Below, in pieces: positions 43,967 through 53,382 of a DNA stretch of 64,000 nucleotides; the stretch's first letter is position 1, and every line of letters begins with the position of its first letter. Where the stretch lies: NCBI GenBank assembly GCA_029433265.1, contig JAQTHT010000001.1, positions 124,001 through 188,000 of the forward strand. The letters run 5' to 3'. The notes under the pieces are model-generated. The model was not told the origin of the DNA. It saw only the letters and a list, made by a program, of their open reading frames with translations, and did not search any database. This DNA comes from Leuconostocaceae bacterium ESL0958. GTDB lineage: Bacteria; Bacillota; Bacilli; Lactobacillales; Lactobacillaceae. The position numbers and the translations under genes are program-made.

Positions 43967-44346
43967 GCAAGTATTGAGTAATTGCGCATAGGTAATCCTA
44001 TGTGAGGAAGGTCCATGCTCACACATTCTGTGATGAATGTAGTGTTTGTGCTGGGATAAAAAATAAACCCAGGAATGGCTTCGGCCATGACGGCGGCCGA
44101 AAGGGCTAAGGCTTTGCTATGCTCGAATAGGTCTGAAAGTGCCATAGAAACGAATGCCCAGTCGAAAGGCTGGGACTTGAGACGAGGTAAACCCCACAAG
44201 TGGGCAACCCAAACTTTGGTAGGGGCGGCTGACCTAGTGAACCGAAACGATGGTCGGTATGGCGGCAACGCTTAGATAGATGATTACTGAAGGTGCCAGG
44301 GCCCTGCCTGGTACTGGAACAAAACATGGCCTACAGATACTTGCAA
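43967..44346 (+). ncRNA. rnpB: RNase P RNA, type B
   Basis: The RNA component of RNase P cuts 5' leaders from tRNA precursors. The 5' GCAAGTAT (43967-43974) pairs with ATACTTGC (44337-44344) as P1. Conserved parts are GAGGAAGGTCCATGCTCAC (near 44003), the GAAAGTGCCA segment (near 44135), GGTAAACCCC (near 44186), AGATAGATGATT (near 44275) and GAACAAAACATGGC with CTACAG (44317-44336). Layout and location after gpsB match Firmicute type B. Ends are approximate. Confidence 0.95.
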
Positions 44347-44351
44347 CAGGG

Positions 44352-44377
44352 AATCCGCCTTTGGGCGGATTTTTTTG
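44352..44377 (+). terminator. rnpB terminator
   Basis: AATCCGCC, loop TTTG, GGCGGATT and six further T. Confidence 0.92.
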
Positions 44378-44413
44378 TGGTCGCCATTCGCTACCAGGTC
44401 TGTGGGCATCCAT

Positions 44414-44461
44414 AAAGTACTGCCTTTTCAGCCGAACCGCCAGTGACGGCAGACTTTTTTT
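44414..44461 (+). terminator. Possible second hairpin terminator before the amino acid transporter
   Basis: AAAG-CTGCC (44414-44424) pairs with GGCAG-CTTT (44448-44457) across a 23-nt loop, followed by T to 44461. It sits just before a TATAAT (44466-44471), the likely -10 of the transporter gene. It may be a backup for rnpB; nothing else is seen here. Confidence 0.4.
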
Positions 44462-44505
44462 CGGTTATAATAGGTAAGTTAAAATCTATTGTTAAAGGGA
44501 AGCGC

Positions 44506-45996
44506 ATGTTGTTCAAGAAAAGTTCTCAATTGATGAAGGGGCTGTTAATGGCCTTGTTGGTGCTGCCAATGCTGTTATCGGCTTTGACGGCTAGTCGACA
44601 GTCGGCACAGGCTGCTGATAATACGGACCCCGTCGTGAGTCGTATCCAAAAAAAGGGGAAACTAACCGTGGGTCTGTCGGCCGACTACGCCCCCTATGAA
44701 TTTCACCAGCAGGTCAATGGCCATGACAAAATCGTTGGCTTTGACGTTTCATTAGCCAAGGCCGTGGCCGATGAACTGGGCGTGAAGCTAGTCGTTCAGG
44801 ACATGGGCTTTGATGCCTTGCTGGGTGCCTTGAAGACGGGCAAGGTGGACATGATTGCCTCTGGCATGACGGCCACACCAGAGCGGGAAGAGCAAGTAGC
44901 CTTTTCCAATGTCTACCTGCGCTCACCCCAAGTCATGATTGTTAATAAAGATAAGGCCAGTCAATATCAGTCGGAGGGCCTGTCCGCCTTTTCCGGCAAG
45001 AAGATTGGTGCGCAAACACAGACTACGCAAGAAGAGGTGGCCCACACGGTTCCTGGGGCCTCCGTGGTGGCCTTGCAAAAGTACCCGAATTTGATTTCCC
45101 AGCTCACGCAGGGACTCATCCAAGGAGTAGTTGCTGAAAAGACCATCGCGCAAGCTTACACAGAGCAAAACAAGAAGCTGGCCATGATCGAGCCCCATTA
45201 CCAAACGGATGCAACTGGGGCGGCAGCCGTTGCACTGCCCAAGGATGCACCGGTTTTGAAGGAAAAGACAAACGCCGTTATTGACCGGGTTACCAAAAAC
45301 GGAGATTTTGCTGCTTGGCAAAAGAAGGCCAACAAGCAAATGTTTGCTGGGCAACATCAGTCTTACTTGCAAAAGTATGGCCAGTACTTCCTTCAGGGAA
45401 CTGGCATCACTTTGGCATTGGCCGTTGTCGGCGTACTGATTGGGACTTCGCTAGGCACGGTCGTAGCGCTCCTCAAGCTCTCTTCTCATTTCCTTTTGAA
45501 GGCAATCGGGAACATCTATGTGGAATATGTCCGGGGCACGCCACTTTTGGTGCAAGCCTTTATGGTTTTCTTCGGAACGCAAGCATTAGGCCTGCACTTT
45601 TCAGCCTTCGTGGCTGGTTCCTTGGCCATGGGGCTCAATTCGGCCGCTTATGTGGCGGAAATTATTCGTTCCGGGATTGATTCGGTGGATCAAGGGCAGA
45701 TGGAAGCAGCCCGTTCCTTGGGCTTTAAGCACAGCCAGTCGATGCGGCTGGTCGTCTTGCCCCAGGCTGTGCGGACGATTTTGCCGGCACTGGGCAATGA
45801 ATTTGTCTCCGTTATCAAGGAAGGCTCCGTCATTTCTGTGATTGGCGTGGGCGAGTTGATGTATGAAACGGGCGTTGTGCAAGGGGCTTCTTTTGAACCC
45901 TTTATGCCACTCTTTATCACCTCGATGATTTACTTTATCTTGACCTTTACCATTTCCCGTCTCTTAGGCTTTGCCGAACGACGGATGAACCGGTAA
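44506..45996 (+). CDS. Fused amino acid-binding protein/permease (glutamine type)
   Basis: A 496-aa polar amino acid ABC importer subunit in which the binding protein is fused to the permease. Residues 1-36 are a signal peptide ending in AQAAD. The SBP domain (about 46-275) has GKLTVGLSADYAPYEFHQ and DMIASGMTATPEREEQV. The HisM-type permease (about 300-490) has ITLALAVVGVLIGTSLG and EAARSLGFKHSQSMRLVVLP (EAA loop). ATG 44506 follows AAAGGGAA. No glnQ-type ATPase is adjacent, although it usually is; the ATPase must be elsewhere. Confidence 0.93.
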   Translation: MLFKKSSQLMKGLLMALLVLPMLLSALTASRQSAQAADNTDPVVSRIQKKGKLTVGLSADYAPYEFHQQVNGHDKIVGFDVSLAKAVADELGVKLVVQDMGFDALLGALKTGKVDMIASGMTATPEREEQVAFSNVYLRSPQVMIVNKDKASQYQSEGLSAFSGKKIGAQTQTTQEEVAHTVPGASVVALQKYPNLISQLTQGLIQGVVAEKTIAQAYTEQNKKLAMIEPHYQTDATGAAAVALPKDAPVLKEKTNAVIDRVTKNGDFAAWQKKANKQMFAGQHQSYLQKYGQYFLQGTGITLALAVVGVLIGTSLGTVVALLKLSSHFLLKAIGNIYVEYVRGTPLLVQAFMVFFGTQALGLHFSAFVAGSLAMGLNSAAYVAEIIRSGIDSVDQGQMEAARSLGFKHSQSMRLVVLPQAVRTILPALGNEFVSVIKEGSVISVIGVGELMYETGVVQGASFEPFMPLFITSMIYFILTFTISRLLGFAERRMNR

Positions 45997-46005
45997 GGTT
46001 CAATC

Positions 46006-46038
46006 AAACGGCTGTCAGCTATGCTGGCAGCCGTTTTT
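46006..46038 (+). terminator. Terminator of the transporter gene
   Basis: AAACGGCTGTCAGC, loop TAT, GCTGGCAGCCGTTT with one G-U, then T. Confidence 0.92.
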
Positions 46039-46053
46039 TATTGATTGGAACGC

Positions 46054-46079
46054 AAAAAAACCAGCCGGTGGCTGGTTTT
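46054..46079 (-). terminator. Terminator of the lactonase gene
   Basis: AAAACCAGCC (46057-46066) and GGCTGGTTTT (46070-46079); T run on the complement strand. Confidence 0.85.
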
Positions 46080-46093
46080 CATTTTTACGCTGA

Positions 46094-47125
46094 TTAGTTT
46101 TCAAACTTAACCCGAACCCCTTCTGGAATCATGAAGTCCTTTTGAACTAGCGTTAATTCGCCGCTTTCGCCGTTGCGGGCGAAGACGGATACGTTGTCGG
46201 TGTTTTGGTTGGCCACAATCAGGTAGCGGTCAGAAGGATCCAGGTTCATATCCCTAGGGAAGGAACCTTCCGTTGGTACAATCTGAATCAGTTCGATTTC
46301 TGAGAACTTGTGTGAGGTCTTGAAAACCGAAACGGAATCGTGGCCCCGGTTCGAAGTATAAATGAAGCGGCCGTCCTGTGAAACACGAATTGCTGCTGTA
46401 CCATTGTGATCATCCCAGTCGGATGGAATGGTCGAGGCCGTCATGACGTGTTCAAAAGTACCGTCCTCACGGTTGTACTTTAACACGGAGAGGAGGGAGG
46501 AAAGCTCACCCAGCAGGTAGGCGTATTCGCCATCCGGTGAAAAACGGATATGGCGGGGACCAAAGCCAGCCAAGGCTTCATAGCGGGCCACTTCGGTTAA
46601 CTTGCCTTGGTCGGAGACATCAAACGTGATGACTTCGTCCGTCCCTAGGTCAACCACCACCAGGCGGTTGTCCGGTCCGATGTTGGCGTAGTGGACGTGG
46701 GCAGACTGCTGTTCGGGGCGAGGGCCCATGCCTTCGTTTTGCCAAGTATCCGTCTTAATCAATGTGTGATCAGCTTGGATGGCGTAGACCTCAACCGTGC
46801 CTCGGTGGTAGTAGCCAGCATAGACTAACTGCCGTTCTTCATCCACAGCTGTGTAAGCTGGTGCAGTACCAGCGGTCATGTTGAGACCCAATTCTTTCAT
46901 AGGTCGTTCTGCATTGTCCAAAGTAACAATACCAGCTTCATCACCACGCTTCTCTACGGCGTAAACGATGTTTTCTTTGGAGATTGAAAGATAGGTGGGG
47001 TTTGTCCCTGGGAAAACGACTTTTGCGTTATCGAGTTGTCCCGTTTGGTCGTCAAAATCAGCTTCATAAATTCCTTTTGAACTTCTTTTGGTGTAAGTCC
47101 CGAAAAGGACATGGTGGACCGTCAT
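46094..47125 (-). CDS. pgl: Lactonase family protein, probable 6-phosphogluconolactonase
   Basis: A 343-aa seven-bladed beta-propeller of the YkgB/Pgl family, which hydrolyses 6-phosphogluconolactone in the pentose phosphate (here phosphoketolase) path. Signatures are VLFGTYTKRSSKGIYEADFD, ALAGFGPRHIRFSPDGEYAY, YTSNRGHDSVSVF and GSFPRDMNLDPSDRYLIVAN. A weak SD lies before ATG 47125. Heterofermentative lactic bacteria need this step for glucose. Monocistronic. Confidence 0.85.
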   Translation of the reverse strand: MTVHHVLFGTYTKRSSKGIYEADFDDQTGQLDNAKVVFPGTNPTYLSISKENIVYAVEKRGDEAGIVTLDNAERPMKELGLNMTAGTAPAYTAVDEERQLVYAGYYHRGTVEVYAIQADHTLIKTDTWQNEGMGPRPEQQSAHVHYANIGPDNRLVVVDLGTDEVITFDVSDQGKLTEVARYEALAGFGPRHIRFSPDGEYAYLLGELSSLLSVLKYNREDGTFEHVMTASTIPSDWDDHNGTAAIRVSQDGRFIYTSNRGHDSVSVFKTSHKFSEIELIQIVPTEGSFPRDMNLDPSDRYLIVANQNTDNVSVFARNGESGELTLVQKDFMIPEGVRVKFEN

Positions 47126-47260
47126 TTTATCACTCCTTTGAATTTCATATCATCTATCTAAATTTTTAGAAACAGTGTTATTATAGCATAATTTTTTGTC
47201 AAACTAGACCTAGTGACCATGGTAAAATGAAAGCAGTGATTTTTTGATGAAGGAGTAATC

Positions 47261-48406
47261 ATGGCAAGACCTGATAAAGCAAAAGAGGCCCTATGGGGCT
47301 CCACCAAAATGATTAGAGGACTAGTGGCTTGGGTACTATTATTCCTGGCCATCTGGCTGTTCTACCAAATTCGGTTCGTTTTTGAACCGTTGAAATCCTT
47401 AGTAGCGGCAGTTGGTTTACCAGTCATTATTGCGGGGGTGTTCTACTACCTGTTGAAGCCATTACTGAATTGGTTAGAAAAAAAGACGGGTTGGAATCGA
47501 CGGGTTTTGGCGCTGGGTCTGTTGATTCTGGTCTTTGGATTGATTGTACTGGCCGTCGTGGTGCTGTCGCGGATTCTCTTTGACCAGCTGTCTGCTTTGG
47601 TTGAGCGTTGGCCTAGTTATTTAGCAGCTGCTGAAGACTTCATCAAAAACAGTTTGAAGGATGAGCAGTACGAATCGCTACGACAAACGCTGCTGGCTTC
47701 CAATGATCAAATCAATGAAACAGCCCTTAATTGGGTCAAGGCGAACTTGGCTGGCAGCTTACTTGGCGTTGGCCAAATTGCCGCTAAGAGTGTGGAAACT
47801 TTGTCAGTGCTCATTGCGTCTCCCTTTATTCTTTACTATCTACTGGTGGATGGTAGTCATTTACCAGAGTTTATTGTGGATAAGCTACCATTCAAGGCCC
47901 GGCAATCAACTGCAACGGTCTTGCATGAAATGTCCGCGCAGATTGCTAAGTACGTTCGGGGCCAGATTGGGGTCGCGACTGCCGTGATGATTATGTTTGC
48001 AATTGGTTACACCATCATTGGCCTGCCCTCTGGCTTGTTACTGGCCATTTTAGCCGGTGTTTTGAACATGATCCCTTACCTAGGCTCTTTCCTGGCACAA
48101 TTACCGGTCTATTCGGTAGCATTGATTACAGGCGGTCCTCGGATGGCTTTGTTGGTTACTTTGGTTTTGATTGTGGAACAGCCACTAGAAGGGCATTTGA
48201 TTACGCCAAAAATTTTGGGGGATGCCTTGGCCATTCATCCGGTGACGGTTATCATTGCTTTGTTGGCTTCCGGAAAAATGTTTGGCCTGGTTGGCTTTAT
48301 CTTGGCCATCCCTGGTTATGCCGTCTTAAAGGTACTGGTCACGCACGCCTACGCCTGGTGGCGGCAGAATTCGGCTTTGTTTGCTGAGGAAGAAGAGAAG
48401 TTATAA
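47261..48406 (+). CDS. AI-2E family transporter (UPF0118)
   Basis: The 381-aa membrane protein has about eight membrane segments and the central [13 protein letters not shown]-like feature ([16 protein letters not shown] near 187), typical of the AI-2E/TqsA/YdbI family. [17 protein letters not shown]-type motif ([20 protein letters not shown]) near 268 is another. Members export small signals, sodium or other ions; the name does not establish AI-2 transport. ATG overlaps nothing; SD AAGGAGTAA. Its stop overlaps the trmL start (TAATG). Confidence 0.88.
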   Translation: MARPDKAKEALWGSTKMIRGLVAWVLLFLAIWLFYQIRFVFEPLKSLVAAVGLPVIIAGVFYYLLKPLLNWLEKKTGWNRRVLALGLLILVFGLIVLAVVVLSRILFDQLSALVERWPSYLAAAEDFIKNSLKDEQYESLRQTLLASNDQINETALNWVKANLAGSLLGVGQIAAKSVETLSVLIASPFILYYLLVDGSHLPEFIVDKLPFKARQSTATVLHEMSAQIAKYVRGQIGVATAVMIMFAIGYTIIGLPSGLLLAILAGVLNMIPYLGSFLAQLPVYSVALITGGPRMALLVTLVLIVEQPLEGHLITPKILGDALAIHPVTVIIALLASGKMFGLVGFILAIPGYAVLKVLVTHAYAWWRQNSALFAEEEEKL

Positions 48407-48918
48407 TGGCCAATCATATTGTTTTATTTGAACCCGTGATGCCAGCGAATACGGGAAATATTGCAAGAACAACGGCAGGGACGAATGCCACCTTGCACTT
48501 AATCGAGCCCCTCGGTTTTGATATTTCTGATAAAGCCGTCAAAAGGGCGGGTCTTGATTATTGGGAACATGTGGACCTGGTGGTTCATCCATCCTTGCCC
48601 AGCTTTTTGGAAACGCTGCAGGAAAGCGACCGGCTCTACCTGGTTTCTAAGTTTGCTAATCAGGACTATACGGCGCCCGATTACGCAGACCAGACGGGGG
48701 ACCAGTACTTCCTTTTTGGAAAGGAAACAACTGGCCTACCGGAAGTCTTTATGCGGCAAAATCCTGAAAAGGCCATCCGGATTCCGCAAAACGATACGCA
48801 CATTCGTTCTTTGAATTTATCCAATACGGTGGCCATCGTGCTCTTTGAAGCCCTACGCCAGCAGCAATTTGCCGGTTTAGAGACGACCCACACTTATGAA
48901 CAGGATAAGTTGAAGTAA
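48406..48918 (+). CDS. trmL: tRNA (cytidine/uridine-34-2'-O)-methyltransferase TrmL
   Basis: TrmL methylates the ribose of wobble position 34 in tRNA-Leu. The 170-aa SPOUT protein has [20 protein letters not shown] (motif 1, with Asn and Arg), [14 protein letters not shown] (motif 2) and [20 protein letters not shown] (motif 3, knot). It starts at the stop of the AI-2E gene (TAATG), so the two are translationally coupled. Confidence 0.95.
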   Translation: MANHIVLFEPVMPANTGNIARTTAGTNATLHLIEPLGFDISDKAVKRAGLDYWEHVDLVVHPSLPSFLETLQESDRLYLVSKFANQDYTAPDYADQTGDQYFLFGKETTGLPEVFMRQNPEKAIRIPQNDTHIRSLNLSNTVAIVLFEALRQQQFAGLETTHTYEQDKLK

Positions 48919-48946
48919 GCAAATATGCGAAAAAATAAAAAAGAGC

Positions 48947-48975
48947 TTGCATCGTTTGTTGAATCTTGCTATTAT
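48947..48975 (+). promoter_or_regulatory. tRNA-Glu promoter
   Basis: TTGCAT (48947-48952), 17-bp spacer, TATTAT (48970-48975). Confidence 0.7.
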
Positions 48976-49017
48976 TAAATAGTTGTCAACGAGCGATTGT
49001 TGATAACAACTGACCAA

Positions 49018-49089
49018 GGCCCGTTGGTCAAGTGGCTAAGACGCTGCCCTTTCACGGCGGAATCGAGAGTTCGATTCTCTCACGGGCTA
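49018..49089 (+). tRNA. tRNA-Glu (anticodon TTC)
   Basis: Acceptor GGCCCGT pairs with ACGGGCT (49082-49088), with a G-U at 1:72 and discriminator A. The D arm is TGGTCAAGTGGCTAAGAC-like, the anticodon loop CTTTCAC within GCCCTTTCACGGC has anticodon TTC, and the T arm is GAGAGTTCGATTCTCTC. CCA is not encoded. A single gene, not in a cluster. Confidence 0.95.
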
Positions 49090-49098
49090 CTAATTAGG

Positions 49099-49130
49099 TT
49101 CTACACCATTTGCTGGTGTAGGGCCTTTTT
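49099..49130 (+). terminator. tRNA-Glu terminator
   Basis: CTACACCA (49101-49108) and TGGTGTAG (49114-49121), extended by G-U pairs, followed by T. Confidence 0.85.
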
Positions 49131-49476
49131 TGTTTGTAATCGTTGCTATGACGGGCTTTGAAACTTCCTGCAGCCTATCGCTGGGACTAAGTAAACTAAC
49201 TGATGCTAGTTAATTTTGCTTTGATTGCTCCAAAATCGCTACAGGCAAATCATTCAGACCTCCCTTTACTTGTTTTCGCTGTGGGCTGTGCCATTGCTGT
49301 TGCTGGCAGAAACACGAGCAGACCGAGCATGAAAGGCTGCAAGTGCCCTGTGTCGACATGAAAACGAGCAGGAGATGTTAACCAAACGGCGCTAGTAGAA
49401 GCCCTGGCACTGACTGTGCTAAGATAGATGGCGTAAGTAATCCACTTTTTAATGAACAATTCTTTTGGAGAGTACC
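49131..49476. other. Intergenic stretch with no recognisable gene
   Basis: About 345 bp between the tRNA-Glu terminator and ftsK. A short open frame on the complement strand (49250-49507) has no good SD, crosses the ftsK start and looks like no protein I know. TAAGAT at 49420-49425 could be an ftsK -10 box; no convincing -35 is seen. TTTTGGAGAG at 49462-49471 is the ftsK SD. Confidence 0.5.
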
Positions 49477-51849
49477 ATGGCGCAAAAACGGAAAAAGCCA
49501 AGTTCAAAAAAGAAAGAAAGTCGGCAGGAAACGGCAGGGAAGGTGGTCTTCCTCCTGTCTTTTATTTTGCTGTCCTTTTTTGCCTTTTTTAAAATCGGCC
49601 TTTTCGGCCTGTATTTAGCGAATATTTACCGCCTGCTCGTCGGTAACCTTTACCATCTGTTGCTGCTACCGCTGGTTTTTTTGGCAGCGGCTTACCTGGT
49701 TTTAGATCGGCCTTATCCGGTGGCCAAAAGGGTTTATGCGGGTGGTGGGCTCCTTTTGCTGGCCGCCTTTTTGCTGTCAGACCTACTTTTTTTCAGTAAA
49801 CAGGGGCAACCAAGTGGGTCCTATCTACACGTTGTGACACAAACCATTAGTCAAGATTTAGCTGCTAAAACCGCGTCCAGTCCGGTTGGCGCTGGCTTGG
49901 TCGGCGCTTTACTTTATCAGCTCACCTATACGCTGCTGTCGAATATCGGCGTCGTCATTTTAATTTTGACCTTCGCCACTGCTGGCTTGGTGGTGCTCTT
50001 CCGTCTGCCTGCCCGGGATATGGCCCAGCAGGGAATTGCAAAAACGCAGGACTCACTGTCTAAATACCAGGCAGTTAAACAGGAAAAAAAGAAGCAGCGG
50101 CAAATTTTAGCAAAAAAGCAGCAACAAAACGTGACCGATTTTGGGGCCGACCCTTTTGAAGCGGGCGACAATGCAGCTAATGCGGCTGTCAGTCACGATC
50201 CTGATTTTGCTGAACAGCCAGCAGTAGCCGAAAAGGCGGTTCAGCCGGAGGCGCTAGCGCCTAAAATTAACTGGCAGCAACCCACGTTGGAAGAAGCCCA
50301 GCAGGAAAAGGACGGTCCGCAGTCAGCCAAGTCGGCAAAGGCCGAACAGCCCGCAGCGGCCGATCAGGAAAGTAATTTTGATACGACGCCAACGGCGGAT
50401 GCTGATTACCAACTGCCTAGCACGGACTTATTGACCAAGACAAAACCGACCGATCAACGGCAGGAAGCCGCCTCGCTGGCAGATAAATCGCGGCTGGTGC
50501 ACGACACCTTGCAGTCCTTTGGTGTCGAAGCGACTGTTTCTTCCGTATCCTTGGGTCCAACCGTGACCCAGTATGAGCTGAAGCCGGGCCAGGGGGTTAA
50601 GGTCAATCGCATTGCGAACTTGGCTGACGATCTGGCCTTGGCGCTGGCAGCTAAGTCCATTCGGATTGAGGCACCCATTCCGGGAAAGCCCTATGTTGGA
50701 ATTGAAGTACCGAATGATACCCAGTCGGTTGTAGGCTTCCGGGACATGATTGAACACAGCAATACCTTCGAACAGGGCCTGTTAACGGTGCCACTGGGCC
50801 GCGACGTGACGGGTGAAATTATTTCAGCTGACCTAGCGGCCATGCCGCACTTGCTCATTGCGGGTTCGACCGGTTCCGGAAAATCAGTTGGGCTCAATGG
50901 CATCATTATTTCCCTGTTGTTAAAAGCCAAGCCTTCCGAGGTCAAGTTAATGATGGTTGATCCCAAGGTGGTCGAACTGTCGATTTACAATGGGATTCCC
51001 CATCTGTTGACACCAGTGGTTTCTGATCCAAAAAAAGCGGCCAAATCTCTGCAAAAATTAGTCGATGAGATGGAAAATCGCTATGATTTGCTAGCAGAAT
51101 TTGGCAAGCGGAATATCGGCGAGTATAACGCCGCGGTGGACGAGAACAATCGCCATGCTGCTGAAACCGGTCATGCCATCATGACCAAACTGCCTTACAT
51201 CGTGGCTGTGGTGGATGAATTTGCTGATTTGATGGCAACGGTTGGATCAGAAATTGAAGTGTCCATTGCTCGGCTGGGCGCCAAGGCCCGGGCGGCCGGG
51301 ATTCATATGATTTTGGCGACCCAGCGGCCGGACGTCAAGGTGATTAACGGAACGATTAAGTCCAATATTCCTGGTCGCATTGCCTTTCGGACCGCTTCGG
51401 GCATCGATTCACGCACGATTTTAGATAGCAATGGTGCGGAAAAATTGCTCGGTCGGGGGGACATGATTTTTGCGCCCCCAGGCAAGGCCCATAAGCGAGT
51501 CCAGGGCGCCTTTATTGCCAACGAGGATGTCACGGCGGTGGTCGACTTTGTTAAATCTGAACAACAGGCGGTCTATGATGATGACATGGCCGTTACCGAT
51601 GAGGAAATCGCTGCAGATGAGGCCGGGGGCGGTCAGTCGGATGATGAACTCTTCGATGAAGCATTAGCCTTTGTCGTTGAGCAGCAGAAGGCATCGACTT
51701 CGCTCCTGCAACGGCGTTTTCGGATCGGCTATAATCGAGCCGCTCGGCTAATCGATGATCTCGAAGCCTCCGGCTATGTTGGACCTGCTGATGGGGCCAA
51801 ACCAAGGCAAGTTAATGTCGCGAAAAAAATGGATGACGAAAATCAATAA
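49477..51849 (+). CDS. ftsK: DNA translocase FtsK/SpoIIIE
   Basis: FtsK pumps chromosome ends through the closing septum. The 790-aa product has four N-terminal membrane segments (about 25-180), an acidic/Ala/Gln linker to about 330, then the alpha-beta motor with Walker A GSTGSGKS (near 466) and VVDEFADLM (near 582). The C-terminal gamma winged helix recognises KOPS/SRS (TSLLQRRFRIGYNRAARLID). The start is ATG 49477 after TTTTGGAGAG; a TTG four codons upstream lies in the SD. Confidence 0.96.
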   Translation: MAQKRKKPSSKKKESRQETAGKVVFLLSFILLSFFAFFKIGLFGLYLANIYRLLVGNLYHLLLLPLVFLAAAYLVLDRPYPVAKRVYAGGGLLLLAAFLLSDLLFFSKQGQPSGSYLHVVTQTISQDLAAKTASSPVGAGLVGALLYQLTYTLLSNIGVVILILTFATAGLVVLFRLPARDMAQQGIAKTQDSLSKYQAVKQEKKKQRQILAKKQQQNVTDFGADPFEAGDNAANAAVSHDPDFAEQPAVAEKAVQPEALAPKINWQQPTLEEAQQEKDGPQSAKSAKAEQPAAADQESNFDTTPTADADYQLPSTDLLTKTKPTDQRQEAASLADKSRLVHDTLQSFGVEATVSSVSLGPTVTQYELKPGQGVKVNRIANLADDLALALAAKSIRIEAPIPGKPYVGIEVPNDTQSVVGFRDMIEHSNTFEQGLLTVPLGRDVTGEIISADLAAMPHLLIAGSTGSGKSVGLNGIIISLLLKAKPSEVKLMMVDPKVVELSIYNGIPHLLTPVVSDPKKAAKSLQKLVDEMENRYDLLAEFGKRNIGEYNAAVDENNRHAAETGHAIMTKLPYIVAVVDEFADLMATVGSEIEVSIARLGAKARAAGIHMILATQRPDVKVINGTIKSNIPGRIAFRTASGIDSRTILDSNGAEKLLGRGDMIFAPPGKAHKRVQGAFIANEDVTAVVDFVKSEQQAVYDDDMAVTDEEIAADEAGGGQSDDELFDEALAFVVEQQKASTSLLQRRFRIGYNRAARLIDDLEASGYVGPADGAKPRQVNVAKKMDDENQ

Positions 51850-51850
51850 G

Positions 51851-51884
51851 AAAAGACCGAGTTCGAGCGAACTCGGTCTTTTTT
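51851..51884 (+). terminator. ftsK terminator
   Basis: AAAAGACCGAGTTCG, loop AG, CGAACTCGGTCTTTT and T. Confidence 0.95.
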
Positions 51885-52008
51885 GACGGTTGGTTATGCC
51901 AAAAAATGGCGATACCATGACAGATGCAATCATTTTAAGCGCTCCTCACCGCTTATTGAAGCAGTTCGGGTCATGAACGAATGGCCGATCAGAAAAGGAG
52001 GAGCGAAA

Positions 52009-53301
52009 ATGACTAGACAACATCAGAGTAGTATTTGGCGACAGCAGGTCGCCTTGGCTTCAGTTTTATGTGCAGCGCTGGTTGCGACCACAGCCACCCG
52101 ACTGCAAGCAGCGTCAGCGGACCAGACCCAGAGGCCGGTTTGCTGTAGCAATGGACCAGTTAGCAATCGAGTGCCCGATCCGGTAGTTAGAGAATCCGTG
52201 AGCGTCGGATTCAAAGAGATCGGCAGATCCGCCGACAAGGATGTAGCGGTAGGATCACCATCTGTTGAGGCGAAAAAGACGGCGAATGGCATGCAGTCAG
52301 CCTCCGTACCTAGTGCAAGGGCTTTGGTTCAGCCTGAGCAAGTCCCCTTGACTGAAAGACAAGCAGCTCCGCGAGCACTCGGTAATCAAGAACAGCAGCC
52401 AGTGGCGCAGTCGACCATCAAGCCAATTGAAAAAGCAGTAACCAAACGTGCTGCGCAAAAAAAGACGCGGACAAATCGTCCCTCTGCGGGGGCAACTAAA
52501 GTTCGTAATCGACAAAGAACAGTCGGGCAGGTTCGAAAAAAAGCAGCCAGTCGAGGCCGGCAGCCCCAGTCAACTGCTACCAAGGCTCAAAAGAAGCGCA
52601 GCGCTGTGCGCCCGGTTCGAAAGCGGGCAACGACTAGGACTCACAAACAGTTGGCGCAGCGGCCGTTAACCTCAGTCAGCAAGACGAAAGGCATGGCTGC
52701 TCATGCCACTAAGGGCCAGATTGGTAATCAGCGGAAGGGAACGGTTGTCAATCGAAAAAAGACAGCATTGGCGAAGCCAAGGATAGTAGTGAAGGCAGTT
52801 GAAAAACAAGGGCCCGCCAAGCGACCAGTCCAAGCAAAGCGGGGTCAGGTTGGTGTCCAGAAACAGCGGACAACAACAGGGCAGCCAGGTCCAAGGCAAA
52901 GTAAAGCGCCCTGGTCAGTTCAAGCAAAGCAGGGTCGGAGAGCTGTTCAGACTAGGACAGCTGCTGGCATAAAGTCTAGATCGCCGCGTGTGCAGGCAAA
53001 AATTGTCCCTCGTCAGGTTCACCAGCGGAAGATGGTCGTTCGGAGCCAAGGGGCGGTCGTGACGCGTAAACCTCGTCAATCTAGTCGGGGCAAGTCAACT
53101 GCAACGATTCAGCAAGGGGCCAAGCAAGCTGCACTTAGGCGAACAAGTAATCGTGTTAGAAGTCAGCAGCAGACCATTTCATCTAGGAAAAGCAATGCTA
53201 GAGGCGGACAACGAACAAGTACAGCCCAGGCCAGGCAACAGCAGTTAGCGGTCAACCAACAAAAAACTCGCATGGTTCAATTGAACCAGCAGGCGGTTTA
53301 G
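52009..53301 (+). CDS. Extremely basic secreted protein of unknown function
   Basis: A 430-aa product starting at ATG 52009 behind AAAAGGAGGAG. Residues 1-37 form a signal peptide (RQQVALASVLCAALVATTAT, then RLQAASA), followed by a short segment with a Cys-Cys pair (RPVCCSNGP). From about residue 140 the chain is almost purely Lys/Arg/Gln/Thr/Ala/Ser/Val, e.g. KRAAQKKTRTNRPSAGATK and RKKAASRGRQPQS, with acidic residues nearly absent. Imperfect repeats such as SVQAKQGRRAVQ occur. No sorting motif, membrane anchor or known domain is visible. It might stick electrostatically to teichoic acid or nucleic acid; that is a guess. Confidence 0.7.
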   Translation: MTRQHQSSIWRQQVALASVLCAALVATTATRLQAASADQTQRPVCCSNGPVSNRVPDPVVRESVSVGFKEIGRSADKDVAVGSPSVEAKKTANGMQSASVPSARALVQPEQVPLTERQAAPRALGNQEQQPVAQSTIKPIEKAVTKRAAQKKTRTNRPSAGATKVRNRQRTVGQVRKKAASRGRQPQSTATKAQKKRSAVRPVRKRATTRTHKQLAQRPLTSVSKTKGMAAHATKGQIGNQRKGTVVNRKKTALAKPRIVVKAVEKQGPAKRPVQAKRGQVGVQKQRTTTGQPGPRQSKAPWSVQAKQGRRAVQTRTAAGIKSRSPRVQAKIVPRQVHQRKMVVRSQGAVVTRKPRQSSRGKSTATIQQGAKQAALRRTSNRVRSQQQTISSRKSNARGGQRTSTAQARQQQLAVNQQKTRMVQLNQQAV

Positions 53302-53338
53302 CAGACTGGGTTGCCATTCTTGGACGAGAGTTGCCAGT

Positions 53339-53369
53339 AAAAAAAGACGTTTAGCACCGCTAAACGTCT
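53339..53369 (-). terminator. Terminator of the ade downstream gene
   Basis: AGACGTTTAGC, loop ACC (as read on +), GCTAAACGTCT. The T run lies on the complement strand only, so it closes the leftward ade operon. Confidence 0.82.
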
Positions 53370-53382
53370 CTACATAATAGGA

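Noticed and set aside
49250-49507. 85-aa open frame on the complement upstream of ftsK
   Set aside because: No SD, crosses the ftsK start, composition unlike neighbours.
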